Source: Xiphias gladius (lineage: Eukaryota > Chordata > Actinopteri > Istiophoriformes > Xiphiidae). Taken from it: a stretch of 64,000 bases of DNA. Within the stretch, counting starts at the first letter, position 1; each line of letters opens with the position of its first letter. Location: contig NC_053422.1 in assembly GCF_016859285.1 (NCBI RefSeq), positions 20,096,001-20,160,000 on the forward strand, given 5' to 3'. The position numbers were made by a program, and so were the translations under genes. The notes beneath the pieces were generated by a model. The model worked only from the letters and a program-made list of their open reading frames with translations, had not been told where the DNA came from and did no database searches. Below, piece after piece: positions 43,428 to 56,100 of this stretch.

Positions 43428-43959
43428 GGGACACAGCTGTGTGGCTGTGGGAACAAGGATTTTGGATCCGTCATTTGGTCGTTGTCCAAAAAACCAAAAA
43501 AACATTTTACCACTTCTGTTTTTGCCACATAACTGTTTAATTGAGCGTCCCACTCCAACCATCTGAAAAATCAAGCCTTTTCATATTTGATGATATCATT
43601 GAGGGATAAAGTCAGACAAGACAGGATGGCTGACAGCTTCTCTGTGGCCTCTACCTGACAGGCTGATTTCATTACAGTTAAAAACTGTTGAATATCCAAC
43701 AGACCAGGAGAAGAGCTCATGCAGCTGTCTGTTCTCTACGCTTTCATATAGCAGCTACATGACAGGAAATAAAGCAGTGAACTGGAAAAAATTCTTACAA
43801 TTCACCAGCTGACCAAATGCTGTTGTAACCCATGTAACCTACTGTAAGCCACTTTAGGGCTTACTGTGACTGTAACAATGCAATATGACTCCCATAGGAC
43901 AAATCTCTTTTCCCTGCTGTTCCTCCACACAGAGGTAAAAGGTCAGGGTCGGCTGCAGA

Positions 43960-44040
43960 ACAGCCTCCCTGCGGCTGGTAGGGATTCAGCATGTTGTTCA
44001 AGGACACGACAGCGGGGTGGATGCTCGGGAGCTTAACCCA
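43960..44040. repeat. Interspersed repeat remnant
   Basis: CTGCGGCTGGTAGGG, then GGGATTCAGC and TTGTTCAAGGACACG; same family type as 23530-23690. Confidence 0.35.
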
Positions 44041-44139
44041 GGTCTTCCTAATCATTACACAAACCTGCTGCCATATTACCGCTGTGTGACAGCTCTAGCG
44101 CATGAAGAGAAGGACTTTCTATGAAGAGTCTACAATCAT

Positions 44140-44538
44140 GACGCTAACATGCTCACAGTGACGATGTTAACGTGCTGATGTTTAGCAGGTTTAACGTATA
44201 CCATGTTTAGCACCTTAGTTTAGCGTGTTAGCATGCCAACATTTGCTAATTAGTACAAAAAACAAAGTACAGATGAGGCTGCTGGGAATGTCACGAGTTT
44301 TAAGTGAGTCATAATCAAAAGTATTTGGCAGATTAAACTGTTGACCTGATGGTGACGCAAGATGAAAAGTTAAGGGTTCAACAAAGTCTTAACAATTCAT
44401 CCCATGGGACACAATGATTGTCTGCACGAAATTTCATGGCAATCCATTTGTTAGATATATTTCAGTGTGATACGAAGTGGTGGACCGACTGACCGACCGT
44501 CGTTATGCCATCCATAAAGCAATGCAACTAGCATGGCT
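44140..44538 (+). repeat. Interspersed fish repeat, GTTAGCATGC / AATTTCATGGCAATCCAT type
   Basis: Contains GTGTTAGCATGCCAACATTTG, CAAAGTACAGATGAGGCTGCTGGGAATGTC-like order, AAATTTCATGGCAATCCAT, and GTGGTGGACCGACTGACCG, ending CATGGCTAAATAAC. A second partial copy (44868-44975) has CAAATTTCATGTGAATCCAT and ATAGTTGTTGAGATA. A near-complete inverted copy is at 58952-59580. Three copies in one window show a dispersed family. Confidence 0.75.
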
Positions 44539-44867
44539 AAATAACAGGCACTACATAAGTAAATTGACTGCATTCACGTAGAGCTTTTATCCAAAATGCA
44601 TTAGAATTTTGCCTCTTGTTCAATGATTCGCACACACTCAAACCGATGGCAGCAAGGTACCATGCAAGATGCTGATATGGAGCAATGGGGGGTTCAGTGT
44701 CATGCCCATTTCAACATGTGCACTCTATCTCATGAGCCAAGTAATACGAGAACGGATACACAGTCCAGGAACTCTGAAGGTCAGTAAAAACATTTGTGCC
44801 GAAGTATTTAATGCAGTAGTAGAGATATTTTGCAAGATTAGTGAAAACCCTGAATTGGCTCTAGATT

Positions 44868-44975
44868 AAAAGTCAGGGGATCACCAAAGTCAGCAAGATT
44901 CATCCTCTGGGGACAATGAATGTCTTTGCCAAATTTCATGTGAATCCATCCATAGTTGTTGAGATACATCCGGTA
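44868..44975 (+). repeat. Partial copy of the GTTAGCATGC-type repeat
   Basis: Holds the motifs GGGGATCACCAAAGTC and AATTTCATGTGAATCCATCC in the same order as the copy at 44140-44538. Confidence 0.65.
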
Positions 44976-46600
44976 ACTGGTTTTAATGTTGTGGCTGATC
45001 GATGTATATTTAAAGGGTTTACATCAACCCTGGGGAGAGAGAGAGTGCAGGAGAGGAAGTGGACATGGACGGTTTTTCTGAGGGCTATGTTAATCTTCTT
45101 TAATTGTCCCATCTGGAAGTCTGCTCCCCTGCTTAGCCCACCTTCTGTTTATCAGTAATTCAATATGTGACCAGACAGGGGGTCAAGCCTGCTTGCTGAA
45201 TTATATGCCATACAAGAGGCGTGTTTACAAATATTAAATCTGGTAAATGTATACATGTTTAATGAGAATGGAGAATAAAATTAAGCACAAACAGCTCACA
45301 GGCCTTTTTTTATGCTTTCCTTGGGGTCAGAATTACTTCTTCAAGCTGAATTTTGCTATCTTCAAGTAAAACTACAACATCACAGACAAAGCTGGAAGCC
45401 AAACTTTAGCTCTTTTTAAAAAAAAAAAAGAAGAAGATACATTGCAAACATGGGAAAACAGTTGCTCTTTCCCATAGTTACCATAACTCTGATTTCAGGG
45501 TTCAGAAAATCTGAGGCATATAATCTCAATCGCGTGTGTCCGCGTCTTTGTATTTCTCAATATCAGCGTGCATATCTCATGTCATCGAGTGTCTTCTTAA
45601 GTTACCAGAGAGTGTTGGAAGGCTAGGTCTGCTTCAGTACAATAGAGGCCATGGGGAAGATTGATGACTCATAGGATCTCAGGAGACGGAGCGGACACAC
45701 AGCTCTGTGAGGAGACACGGACAACGGTGAAGGCTACAGATGGCACCGCTCTGAAAAGGCTCGGACAGAGGGTATAAACCTCCCACGGGGCAATGTATGG
45801 ATGTCAAGGCAAGACTCTAATTCAGTTGACATTGGTGTGTCCTATCTGGGAGAGTCACTTCAGAACAACATAAAAAAGATCTCATCTTAAAATGATGGTA
45901 CTTTGCAGGCATACTAATCTGGAGAAAAGAGGACAGTATGAACTGAATGTAGAGTCCTATAAACAGTAACTAACATGTAACTTCATGCTGTTCTTTAGTC
46001 TCAGAGGTCAACAGGAATGTTGAGCCCAGATGTTCTTCTCAGGCCTTCAAAAGATAATCAGGGCTCCACAGGAGTAGACACTCATTCAATCACTTCAGCG
46101 CACACAACTCTGGGCCCGTGCTTTGTAGGGGGAGACAACAGTTTTCCTACAATAACACACTTGGAAATAAAAAAATAAAAGAAAGAAAAATCCACAGGGC
46201 TTGAGAGTTGGGGAAAGAGACGGAAAAACAAAACGGGGTTAGAATGAAAGAGAGTGAAAAAAATGATGTGTTTTCAAGGCCTTAAAGATTAGAAAAAATA
46301 TAAAAAAGGATAATATCCTGAAGTGTGTTGTTCTCATTTTTGTGATGACTTCTTCCCCTTGTTGCCATGAGTGTCCCAGATCTGCAATAAAACAGACATA
46401 ACCCCAGAGGAAGCTTTCTGTCTTATAACCTCAAAGCCAAAGCTTTTAGGTGCGTCTTTATGTTTAAATAGGTCGTGTTGTTTGATTGAAGAAAATGTCT
46501 CCTGAAAACCAGTTGAAAAAACTAAACAAAGGAAAGAAACTGCTAGAGGTTGGATTACTCTCAGCATAGAGGATGAGGAAGGCCCCTCTGTGTGTCTGTG
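44976..46600. other. Gene-free stretch
   Basis: Nothing assignable. A-run at 45418-45429 and AG-rich tracts only. Confidence 0.5.
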
Positions 46601-46601
46601 T

Positions 46602-46602
46602 A

Positions 46603-46694
<92 letters not shown>

Positions 46695-46720
46695 TGTGTG
46701 TCTGTGTGTGTGTGTGTGTG
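46602..46720. repeat. (GT)n microsatellite, about 115 bases
   Basis: Long GT run with a few TCTG interruptions at both ends. Confidence 0.96.
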
Positions 46721-48158
46721 AGCATGCGTATTTCAGTTAAGATCAAGTTCTCCCAGTGAGGAGTCTGTCAACTCTTTACTACAGCTAAGCCTGGCTCCAA
46801 AGTTTGAATTAACAGCAAAGTGGTGAAGGCTGACTGTGTGTCTAATTGCATTATGCTTGTTAATTCCAAGTCCGAAGGAAATTGAGACAGTCAGAAAAGT
46901 AGAGGAAAACTACGGCGTTCAGAGATGCAGAACTTGAAAATCCACAGCAACAATGGAGGATAGAGCAGGGATTGTTCAGGGAAACACACCTGCTCCACAG
47001 CTTTGAAGCCAAGATGAAAGCATGTCCTCTAATTACAGCACCTCAAACAACACAAATGTCAATGCTTTACTCCTCTGCCCTGCGAGGTGTGCGGAGTAAA
47101 AAAGAAAAGTACACTCTCATTCTCACACAGCCCCAAACCTCTTTTGTTTCTCATATCTCACATTACTTGTAAGAGGCGATCCTCAAATTTTGTGTGTTTT
47201 TCTGCAGTGCGATGAAGCGCGCACTGTATCTCAACTTTGCTCCTGCATGCAGTTAGATGGCGAAATGTTCCTCTGAATCTTAGTTTTGCCTAACAGGCTG
47301 GGACAGGAGAGGAGAGGGGCAGTGAGAAATCCCAAACTGGCTCCCCTTTTCCTCTAACACAATGGCTCTGGCCGCTGTGTTTCGTTTTCAGTGCATTTTT
47401 AACAGTTAAACGGATTCATAAATCATGTGCAGTCATGTTCAGTGAAAAATGCCAGTCTGATAGAAGTAATAGGATGGCTGCTAATTATGAATATTGTGAT
47501 TATCTGTATTTATCACGTTGCATTTTTCACAATAAAAGAGAGGAGGGAAGAGCTACTTATTCTCAATCAGGTTCAATCTTATTCTCAATCTGAGCAGAAT
47601 CGATGCAACACTGCTTTGCAATGATGCATGTATAAGGACCCAAATGCCTCTGTCCTCGCAGCACAGAACTCTAGAAATCTCCAATCCCCAAACTCGTGCC
47701 ATTTACCACTGCCACAACGGAACAACGCATAACGGTGTCATCTTTTATTCACCAGTGCCCTCATGATGAATTAAACAGACATTATCTAAGAGCCTGTAAG
47801 TTGCAAGTTAACATGTAAATCTCTATCTAGGATGATATGCCGCTACCTGGAGCGTACTGAAATGTCTTTTAAATGCCAAGAATAAGTCTATTAATATGAG
47901 AGTAGTAATGACTGTATGGCCTGGTTGAACTCGGCGAACGGCAACAGTTGGGCAGCTGCTACACCTTGTGGATTTATGACAGAACTGCAAGACGTTAAGG
48001 TTAGGAACGAGGCTTATGTACTGATATGCTGATGATATCTCTTTAAAGTCTATTCAATGATTTGAAAACGTAGGATTTCTTAGTTAGATAGAGACAGACC
48101 AGGAAGAATCAAGTTCGCACAACATGATGGTGAAAATCAACGCAAAACTCAGCCTATC
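46721..48158. other. Gene-free, possibly regulatory stretch
   Basis: 47000-47560 is non-repetitive with ATTA/TAAT cores and poor in CpG; no coding sign. Confidence 0.35.
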
Positions 48159-48636
48159 AAAGGATAGGTTCACATTTTTTCACTACTCATGCCCATATGT
48201 AGGTTAATAGAGTTATTAGTTGTTACTCTTGTCCTTACTGTTCCTTACTAAGAAATGGGGGCAAAATCCATAGTCTTCGTTCTATGCAAAAATGTATTCT
48301 ACGGTTCAGAAAAGGTTACAAGCCATTTCAGTAAAAGATTTCCTCTTCAAGTTAGGGGAGCAAGAAAACACAGTCCAAACGCAAAGAGGGAATCTGGTGG
48401 TAAAAAGGACTTTAACTTTGGAAGATACACACTTGATTCGTCTAATTCAGACGGCTGAAGTCTCATATTATCATTAGCTGAACTTCAGACAAGCACTTTT
48501 GCACAGAACAGGGACTGTGGATCTTGTCTGAGGAGGAATGATTACTGCGAAAAACTGCAAAAACTGTTTTAATCTACATATGGGCATGTGAGCGTGGTAT
48601 TAAAACAGACTTGGAACAAATGTAAACCTATCCTTT
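48159..48636. mobile_element. Non-autonomous DNA transposon with inverted ends
   Basis: Left end AAAGGATAGGTTCACATTT, right end AAATGTAAACCTATCCTTT: inverse of each other with one mismatch. A second inverted pair, ATGCCCATATGTAGGTT and AATCTACATATGGGCAT, follows further in. Interior has TCTATGCAAAAATGTATTC, as in widespread percomorph MITE-like repeats. 478 bases, no transposase. Confidence 0.85.
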
Positions 48637-51440
48637 ACGCCTCTGTGAGCTCATCTGCAGCCTTTGCTCTCTTGGCTGAGGATATTATAAAGCTTGCATG
48701 ATTAGAACCCTCTTTCACTATTCTGCCTGAGAAGCACAGATTAGCTCAGTTAGTATTTAAGTGACTTCTCACAGCACATTCACATAAAAATGATGTCATT
48801 CTTTGTAAACTTGCAGGTCTACTTTGTGTGATTATTTATATTGATGGATTTGATAATTGTAAGACTCAGCCTCTCTTTATTTATCAGAAGTCAGCCGCTC
48901 CACTTTTGGCTGTGATCATTTCCTCCGATAAGGTTTCACAATGAAAACATCTGAAAGTGGAGGCTGAAACTATTGGGCAATCAAAGCTATTAAAGACCAC
49001 ACTATCAGCTTAATGCTGGGTTTAATTTCAAAATGGAGGGGAGCAAATGGACTGTGAAATATGTGCTAATGGTAACAAGCTTTCTCTAAGATTACAGAGA
49101 GAGACAGGGAGAGAGGAAGAGAGAGAGAGAGACCATATAATGCCCTGTGCTGTTATCACCGAGTCTACACATATAATTTCACAGTGTTGTGGAGTCAATT
49201 CAGAGACAAGGACAATTTAACCACTGACTGCAAAGGGACAGCCTGGTATAATGCTGTGTTACAAAGTTCAAAGAGAGAGACTAAGTTCACTGAAAGTATA
49301 CAGTTTAAAAATACAGGTCACATAACACAAATAAATCTCTACCTCTGTGTTGTCAAAGACCAATATGAAAACATGTTTGCAATTATGACGATGTGGGATG
49401 TGCTATTTGCATAAAACATTCATTTTTGCAAACATAAATTAACATCTTTAGAGGAAATTTGGCTGGATAAATACTCATTAGAAAAGTGCAACACCTCTTC
49501 ACTTGGGCCACCCTGTTGAACATCCACCCACACTGTACATAACGTGGAGCCTAACTTATCCTCCTTAGTACATGTGAGGTGCATGCAGAATTATACCTTG
49601 TTTTCAAACTCCTGTGTAAAGCTCTAAAGCAGATTAGGGAGCTAAATAGTTCAGTGGTTCCACTAATATGTTTTGGTTCATCATGCACAGCTTCCTTACT
49701 TCGACGCCTCCTTGATTAATGAATACAGGAAACGCAACCAACTTCAACGCCCAGAGGAGACTTGGTGCTCGAGCTGCAAAGTATATCAATAGTTTTCCTC
49801 CAAGCAAATGATGTTTTATTGTTTTTCTTAGGACAAAGTTGCCTTGGAACATTTATGCTCAGTTTGAGAGCCATATAACAGAGCAACTCCATGTTAAGCA
49901 TTTAATAGATTGCTACAGGCCCAAAGATTTACTGTTGTAGTGTGGTCAACTAATCAGCTTACATCATGTAAAATACAAATGGTTTTTTTTTTATAAATTA
50001 GTATTGCTCAACTAAAATCCTAAACTCAAAAAATGTCAGGTTTAGTATTCTCTCTTAACTAATAAATCCAGATAGCAGGAGGGGCAGCAAAATTGATGTT
50101 CAAAGTTGGAACTAAACCATTTATGATCAAGAGTTAGAAATCCAGCATGCTGTATTGGTCTTTTTCACAGAAAACGAACAAGAGTAATCATTCAAATGAA
50201 TGTCACTCTGTCGGGGCTTACTGGAACACACGAGTAGAACGGAGCCATCGATAGTGTTATTCGTAACATCTGTGCTTTTTCTACTATGGCAAGTCAAAAT
50301 ATCTGTTGTGAAAAGGGCCCATTGCAGACGACAAGACCATGGGAAAAGACGGTTTATGTTGAGAGTAGCTTCATTTCCAGTGGGGATCCATAACACTACA
50401 TGTCAACAAAAATCACTCTGGTTGAGTTCAGCGTGCAGTGAGAGGGAGGAAAACATCATCAACCCCTACTTGAGGACTGCAGAAACAAGAGATCTCAAAT
50501 ATTCATGTTCGCCGTACATATTTGGTAAAGAGGTTTCCCGAGCACATTAATGTTATAATTTCTAACCGCCCTGAGCATTTGTGGAAAAAACATACCAAAC
50601 AGAATGGGGTGACAACCATAGAGAGCCTCTTGGTGGATGAGGAGGACAAAAGACGAGGCAGCTGGATGTGAGAAGCAGATGGACCACCAGACTGAGAGAG
50701 CTGCAAAAGGACTGAGAGCTAAAACGCCCAGATTGTGTATCACGAGACAAATGCATTCGAGCAAGGCTGGCAACTCACCACTCACCAAGTAACTGAGATC
50801 AACCTCTATGTGTGTACGCCACAAACAAGCAAAGAGAACAAAATAGAGGGTTCGCTAAAATGTTTAATTTAATGTCAAACACATGGAATAATAACTTTTA
50901 AAAATGTAGATATCCATCATGAAATATATGAATCTTAGGGCTATCATAAATAAATATGTGTCACTTGTGAATACTTAGGGCTTCATGCATGCACTTCACC
51001 TGGTCAAAATCGCATTCTCTTCAACTTTAGCCTCTTATGTTTCTCAAAGGAGGATAATATAATCCCTGCATATTCAAAGCTAACAAGTGAAAAATAATCA
51101 TCCAGGAAATACAAAAGAGTAGAAAAGACAAACCAAAAGGCTACGATATATGCGGTCTGTTATTCAGGGCAATAATCAGATACATTTAGCCTCAGTGACC
51201 TCTGCTGACTCAGGATTTACAAACATCAAAGAAGGACTGTCGGCTGCTTTATCCTTGTCCCTCCATGGAGTCTTTTTCAAAAAGTAAAGAGAACATTTAA
51301 AAATTCTGCTTGATCTAGAAACCTCAAGTCAAGTCAAGTCTCTCATAAGGTGCATGATTTCATGATAAGCTCTCCTTATTCCTCTTTCCCTTTCCCCCAT
51401 CCAGATCCACAGCACTTTGTCTGCATACTGCTGCTTCCTC
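48637..51440. other. msx2 downstream DNA
   Basis: 48700-49080 is composed, repeat-free and rich in TAAT/ATTA (candidate enhancer). 50160-50320 is a repeat remnant. Possible ATTAAA poly(A) signals for msx2 (minus) at 50863-50873; none of the AATAAA type was found closer to the stop. Confidence 0.4.
50160..50320. repeat. Repeat remnant with TTTTCACAG / TGTGAAAA ends
   Basis: Left GGTCTTTTTCACAG and right TTGTGAAAAGGGCCC are inversely related; interior CTACTATGGCAAGTCAAAAT matches CTACGACAGGTCAAAAT at 2343-2360, so this and 2231-2372 are one family. Confidence 0.5.
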
Positions 51441-52914
51441 TCAGGAGAGGTGGAACAGGCTGTAGCCGACCTGTGAGGCGTACATGGCCAGATGTGCAGC
51501 AGGAAGAATGGGGCTGCGGCTGTATGAGGAGCCCAGTCCGTAGAGTGCTGCTGAACCAGCCTGCAGGTTAACACTGAGGGGGAAACTTAAGGACGAGAAG
51601 CCTGGGTGCAATACCGTCTTGGGTCCAACGCCAGCTGCTATTTTGAGTTTCTCCACCTCGGCCTCCTGAAGCCTCTTGGCCTTAGCTCGTCGGTTTTGGA
51701 ACCAGATCTTGACCTGGGTCTCAGACAGCGACAGGGAGGAGGAGAACTCGGCCCGCTCGGCGATGGACAGGTACTGCTTCTGGCGAAACTTTCTCTCCAG
51801 GGCCAGGAGCTGCGCGGTGGTGAAGGGAGTGCGGGGCTTGCGGTTGGTTTTGTGCTTCCTCAAGGAACAGACTGCTGGACCAAGCTGCCCTGGAGGACGC
51901 AGGAGAGCCATGAGTTGGGTGTACATTTAAATTGTAATACACTATTCGACTGGTTTGATATCTAAACAACTGGATACGGGTCGAAAAGAATGGTTGATTA
52001 TTCAGTTAATCGAATGACAAAAAAATGTACCGACAACAATTTTGGTAATTGATGAATTTATCAAGGGGGAAACGCTGAACCTTCCCCGTTTTCTGCTTCT
52101 GAAAATGTTTCGTTTGCTGCCCCCCCCCCATTTTATATCCATGTAAACTGACCCTTGGGTCTTGGACGGTTAACTGACGGACTAAATGATTAATCAGTCA
52201 ATTATAAAAATCATCTTATTAAGATAGAGATGAGTTTATTATCGAAAAATGTCGTCATGGCAAAAAGATGACAGAAAAAAAGTATTTAAAACATTGATTT
52301 CATTAACCAGCTTTTCTTAAAATATGTTCTTGTTCTGCCTGTCATATGCGTCTTCCTTTACTTGACTGAGAAACTGACTGAACCCGTATATTGATGCATA
52401 CATTTATTTAAGGTTTGCCTGACTCGTTCAATTCATCATCTCCGAGCGTAGAGCCGGCTGCGAACCGAGATTTCTTTGCTACCCCATTGTCATATCTAAA
52501 AAGGTGTTAGACCGGATCCTTCCTTGGCCGATATAAGGCCCCAAAGACGCAAGACGCCTTCGGAAACCATTATCCGAGAGCGAGTAATTCAAGACGAACC
52601 CCGGAACACTTACGGGGAGGTGTGGGCGTCTGAATGGGCCCGGATATCCAAGGCGCGCTGTCCCCTGGGCCCGATGGTTCGGATTTGATGGACACTAACT
52701 GTTGGGGAAACTCATCCGGCCTGCTCGCCGGATCGTCTTCCAGAGCGTCACTCCCCTTTTCGCCGTCCCTCGCACTCGGCGGCCTCCTGTCCGACATGAG
52801 CGCCTCCACGCTGAAGGGCAGGCAGGACATCTGCGCCGTGCGCGTCCTCGGCCGCGGTGGCTGCACATCCTCGTCTGCAGAAAACTCCTCTCTCCAGTCT
52901 CCAGGGGAGGACAT
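51441..52914 (-). CDS. msx2: MSX2-type homeobox transcription factor
   Basis: Two exons on the minus strand: 52914-52614 and 51889-51441; 750 bases, 249 aa. Start [11 protein letters not shown] chosen because family members begin about 30 residues before the [11 protein letters not shown] motif (32-42), the Groucho-binding EH1-like segment; the open frame upstream is not conserved. Homeodomain about 116-175: [20 protein letters not shown] through [20 protein letters not shown], with the MSX-specific RKPRTPFTT and [16 protein letters not shown]-terminus VGYSLFHLS resembles VGYGMYHLS of MSX2. The intron lies just before the homeodomain, as in all MSX genes. It is a transcriptional repressor downstream of BMP in neural crest, fin, skull and teeth. 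Position beside drd1 supports msx2 orthology; fish sub-copy (2a/2b) undecided. Confidence 0.93.
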
Positions 52915-53098
52915 GCTCGCTTCTTTGGGATCGACACCTAATTCCGACCCCGAAAACACATAACTGTCTGTCACCGAGTGCAAACGTACACCGTCCGCAC
53001 GGCGAGAAAGTTGGAGCTGGAGAAAAAAAACTTTGGGAGGCACTCGGGACTTTCAGGCAATGATGCGTCCCGATCCCGGGGTTGGAGGAGGACTTGTG

Positions 53099-53103
53099 AT
53101 TGG
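53099..53103 (-). promoter_or_regulatory. CCAAT box upstream of msx2
   Basis: ATTGG on the plus strand, 185 bases upstream of the msx2 start in a CpG-rich tract (52600-53150). No TATA box is evident. Confidence 0.4.
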
Positions 53104-53159
53104 ACGGCGGGTTTTGGGGCGCTCGGGACGGGATTCCTGTGGTGCCACACCCCCAACTA

Positions 53160-56100
53160 GACAGCAGGTCAGCTACACATCAGCCTCATTTAGCAGTAAT
53201 TACACAGGGAGAAGACTGTTTCTTGAAAATAGCTCCCCAGGCAAGTAAGTAATCACAATTACTAACAGCAACAGGCTTTATTTTATTCATTCTGCAGAAT
53301 GCAAACCCTGTGTTTGACACTGAAAGCACTGGAAAACAGTTTGGATGTTTTGTATTAACGCACAGGAATTCCGGATGGGACTGAGGCCTGGCATATTGTG
53401 GGGGGGTGGGACCTACTAATATTTGCAAGTCGATCCCCTGCCTGCTAAACTCTTTCCCATCCCGCAATTAGGCTGGAGGACTGACCCCGGCCGTGTCTCG
53501 GCGCATCAGCGGCAGCAGGATGAGAGGCATCAGTGTGCCATCTGAAGAGCTGTATTTCCACTTAACAAAAGCTGACAGAGCTCCAGATTCAAGCCCGGAC
53601 ACGCCGGACCTGACACACCAATTGTGGGAGCGGTGACAATGGTAATCAATAAGCATCATGGTGCTTTTAAATTTCAGACATAACTGTACAGCAAAGCACA
53701 CACTTAAATGTGAGAGTCAGTTGGGAGATGGATTAAGGTTTTGGGCAGGCCTTAAAATGACTGTCATTACATTGTTATTATTAACACCTTGTAATTAGGT
53801 CTGTGGAATCCGGTTCTTTTATGCAGGATTTAACGGTAATGACGGAAAATTGCTACCTTCCTGAGGTGTGTGGCGCCCGCTGCGATTAGTCCCAGTCTCT
53901 GCTCTGTCGGTGGAGACAGAGGCGTCTCGTGCCTATTTGAAGCTCGTACCTGTAGGGCTCTAGAGTATTAGGAAACATCGTGAGAAGTGGAACAGCAGCT
54001 CTGCCCTTCCTAAACACTGCCTCTAACCACTCACTGATGGGAATCATCACTGAAGGTAATGCGACGTCCTGAACATCTGCAGCAAAGTGCGCGGACGTTA
54101 AAACTGGCACAAAAAGATGCACAGTGGAAGGTTTCATGTCCTTCTGAGTGAGGTTTAGTGTTCGTTCAGGCAAGGAGAGACATGCACAGCTGCCGATGCA
54201 AAATGAATGTGCTTATTTCATGCTGTGTCCTATAGTCTGCTCCCAGTTTGCTTCTATACGCTCCTGTGTGTTTCCTTGTCTTTGTGTCTCTCTCATATAC
54301 AGATGCCCACACACACAAAGGCCACCTGTGAAGTGACTGGAGCGTGCTGTCCAGAGCTCTGTGATCAGCCCTCAGAGACTGTGTACTCTCTGTAATCAAC
54401 AGGATTACAGTGACATCAGGGACTCGACTCCCCAGCACCTCAACATCATTAGTCTCCATATGAACCAAAGTGCTCACACACCATGAGCTCACTTTCATGT
54501 AAAAACACTTGCAAATCAATTAAGGGGCCTCTCTGTGGTTTAACTGGGCTCTGTACAGATAGGCTTACGGAGTGCACAGAGACATGGGTGTGAGTGTGAG
54601 AGTGTGTACGTGTTTGAAATTTAAACCAAAGTGAAGGGTTAATGAAATCAAGACTTATTGGCAAAATTCAGCCACGAGCTGATAACAACAACATTTCTGT
54701 AGGATCCAATTAGCTGGAAAATCTAGGAAGTTGTAGGTGGATAATTGTGGTGGTAATGTTGGAAAAACAATGAAACTAAATAATTATATTTTTTTTTAAA
54801 TCACATTTTATCAAAATATCAATGGTACACATTGCCTTTTAAATTTGGATTTAAGATCATATCAACATGTTGCATAAATTGTTCTTGAACATAATCTTTT
54901 TAAACTTTTATAACTACTTACGTATATATTGTTTAGTAAGTAGCAAAAATGCACTGACTTCTTATTCCAAAGTATCATTGCATTTATCATTCAATACTGG
55001 AACGGGATATGAGAAAATACTACAGAAAAACTAAAATATTCTGAAAAATATTGCTTTGCTTGAATGAATGAATATAATTCAAACTTGGTCTCAGCAGTAG
55101 TAGTTTTACCTGCAGGAGTTTGAAGTAGCAGCATCAAGGTACATTTGGGGAAGTAGCAGCAGGTGTTTTTTGTTTTCACTGTTTATTAGAGTATCATCCA
55201 TAGAATGAGTATTGACATGTTTGAGCATTAGCTTGTCAAGTTAGTTGCAAATAACCAGAGGTATCCTAATTTTTGGCTGGACCGCAACAGTGGGGCCAGC
55301 CTTATAAACTCGAATGTCTGTGAGTGACTGACTGAGTGATAAAGTTACACCATTGGTCGTTGCTCTTTCAAAATGAATTGGCGGAGACAGTTTCTAATGC
55401 ATCATCAGGGGGCTTTTACAGGCGTTGTTGCCAATCTAGCGCCTTTGTCGCTAGATTTAACAATTTTTCACACCCCCTTAGCAACTTTTCACCACAAAAG
55501 AAGCTGGTGACAAATCTAATCTGAGTTTTTGGACAAACCTTAGCTACTGTCTGTTGAAGAGAGTCGCCAGTGTTGCCCCACTGGCACGAGGTCCGGCTTT
55601 CCCTCTGCAGGTACACCTCTCTATGCGTCTCATTATATTGACCCTTTGCTAAGCCCTGCCCCTTTGTCGTTAGCCACTGCTAGTCCATCAGCCTGTCGCC
55701 GGCCACACTGTCACTAACTGCACTACCTAAAGAAATATTATCTAATTTTTTGGAAAAACAAAAAGCAATTTCAGACATAAAAGTCCACAGTATGTCTTTG
55801 AGTGATACTGTATATCCAGGAATCAAGGATGTCACACTGACATGTTAAAAGTTAAAGATAGAATTTAAAGCCTACAGATCACAATGTAAAAGTTACAAAA
55901 ATCCACAACAATTGCATGAGAGTGTACCAGAGCCGTATAGTGTCAGACAGTGGTTGGAGCTGGCCAGTGCTACGCTATGATTGGCCAGTCTGCGTTCGAG
56001 GGGTGGGATTGAGCGAAGGGTCAAGTGATCGCACGGCAGCTGACACAAACGTGAATGAGCTCCTAACGTTTTCTCTGATTGATCATTGTACAAGTAAATA

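Noticed and set aside
52915-53043. 43-residue upstream extension of the msx2 frame
   Set aside because: MSX proteins begin near MxSP about 30 residues before [11 protein letters not shown]; the extension is not family-like.
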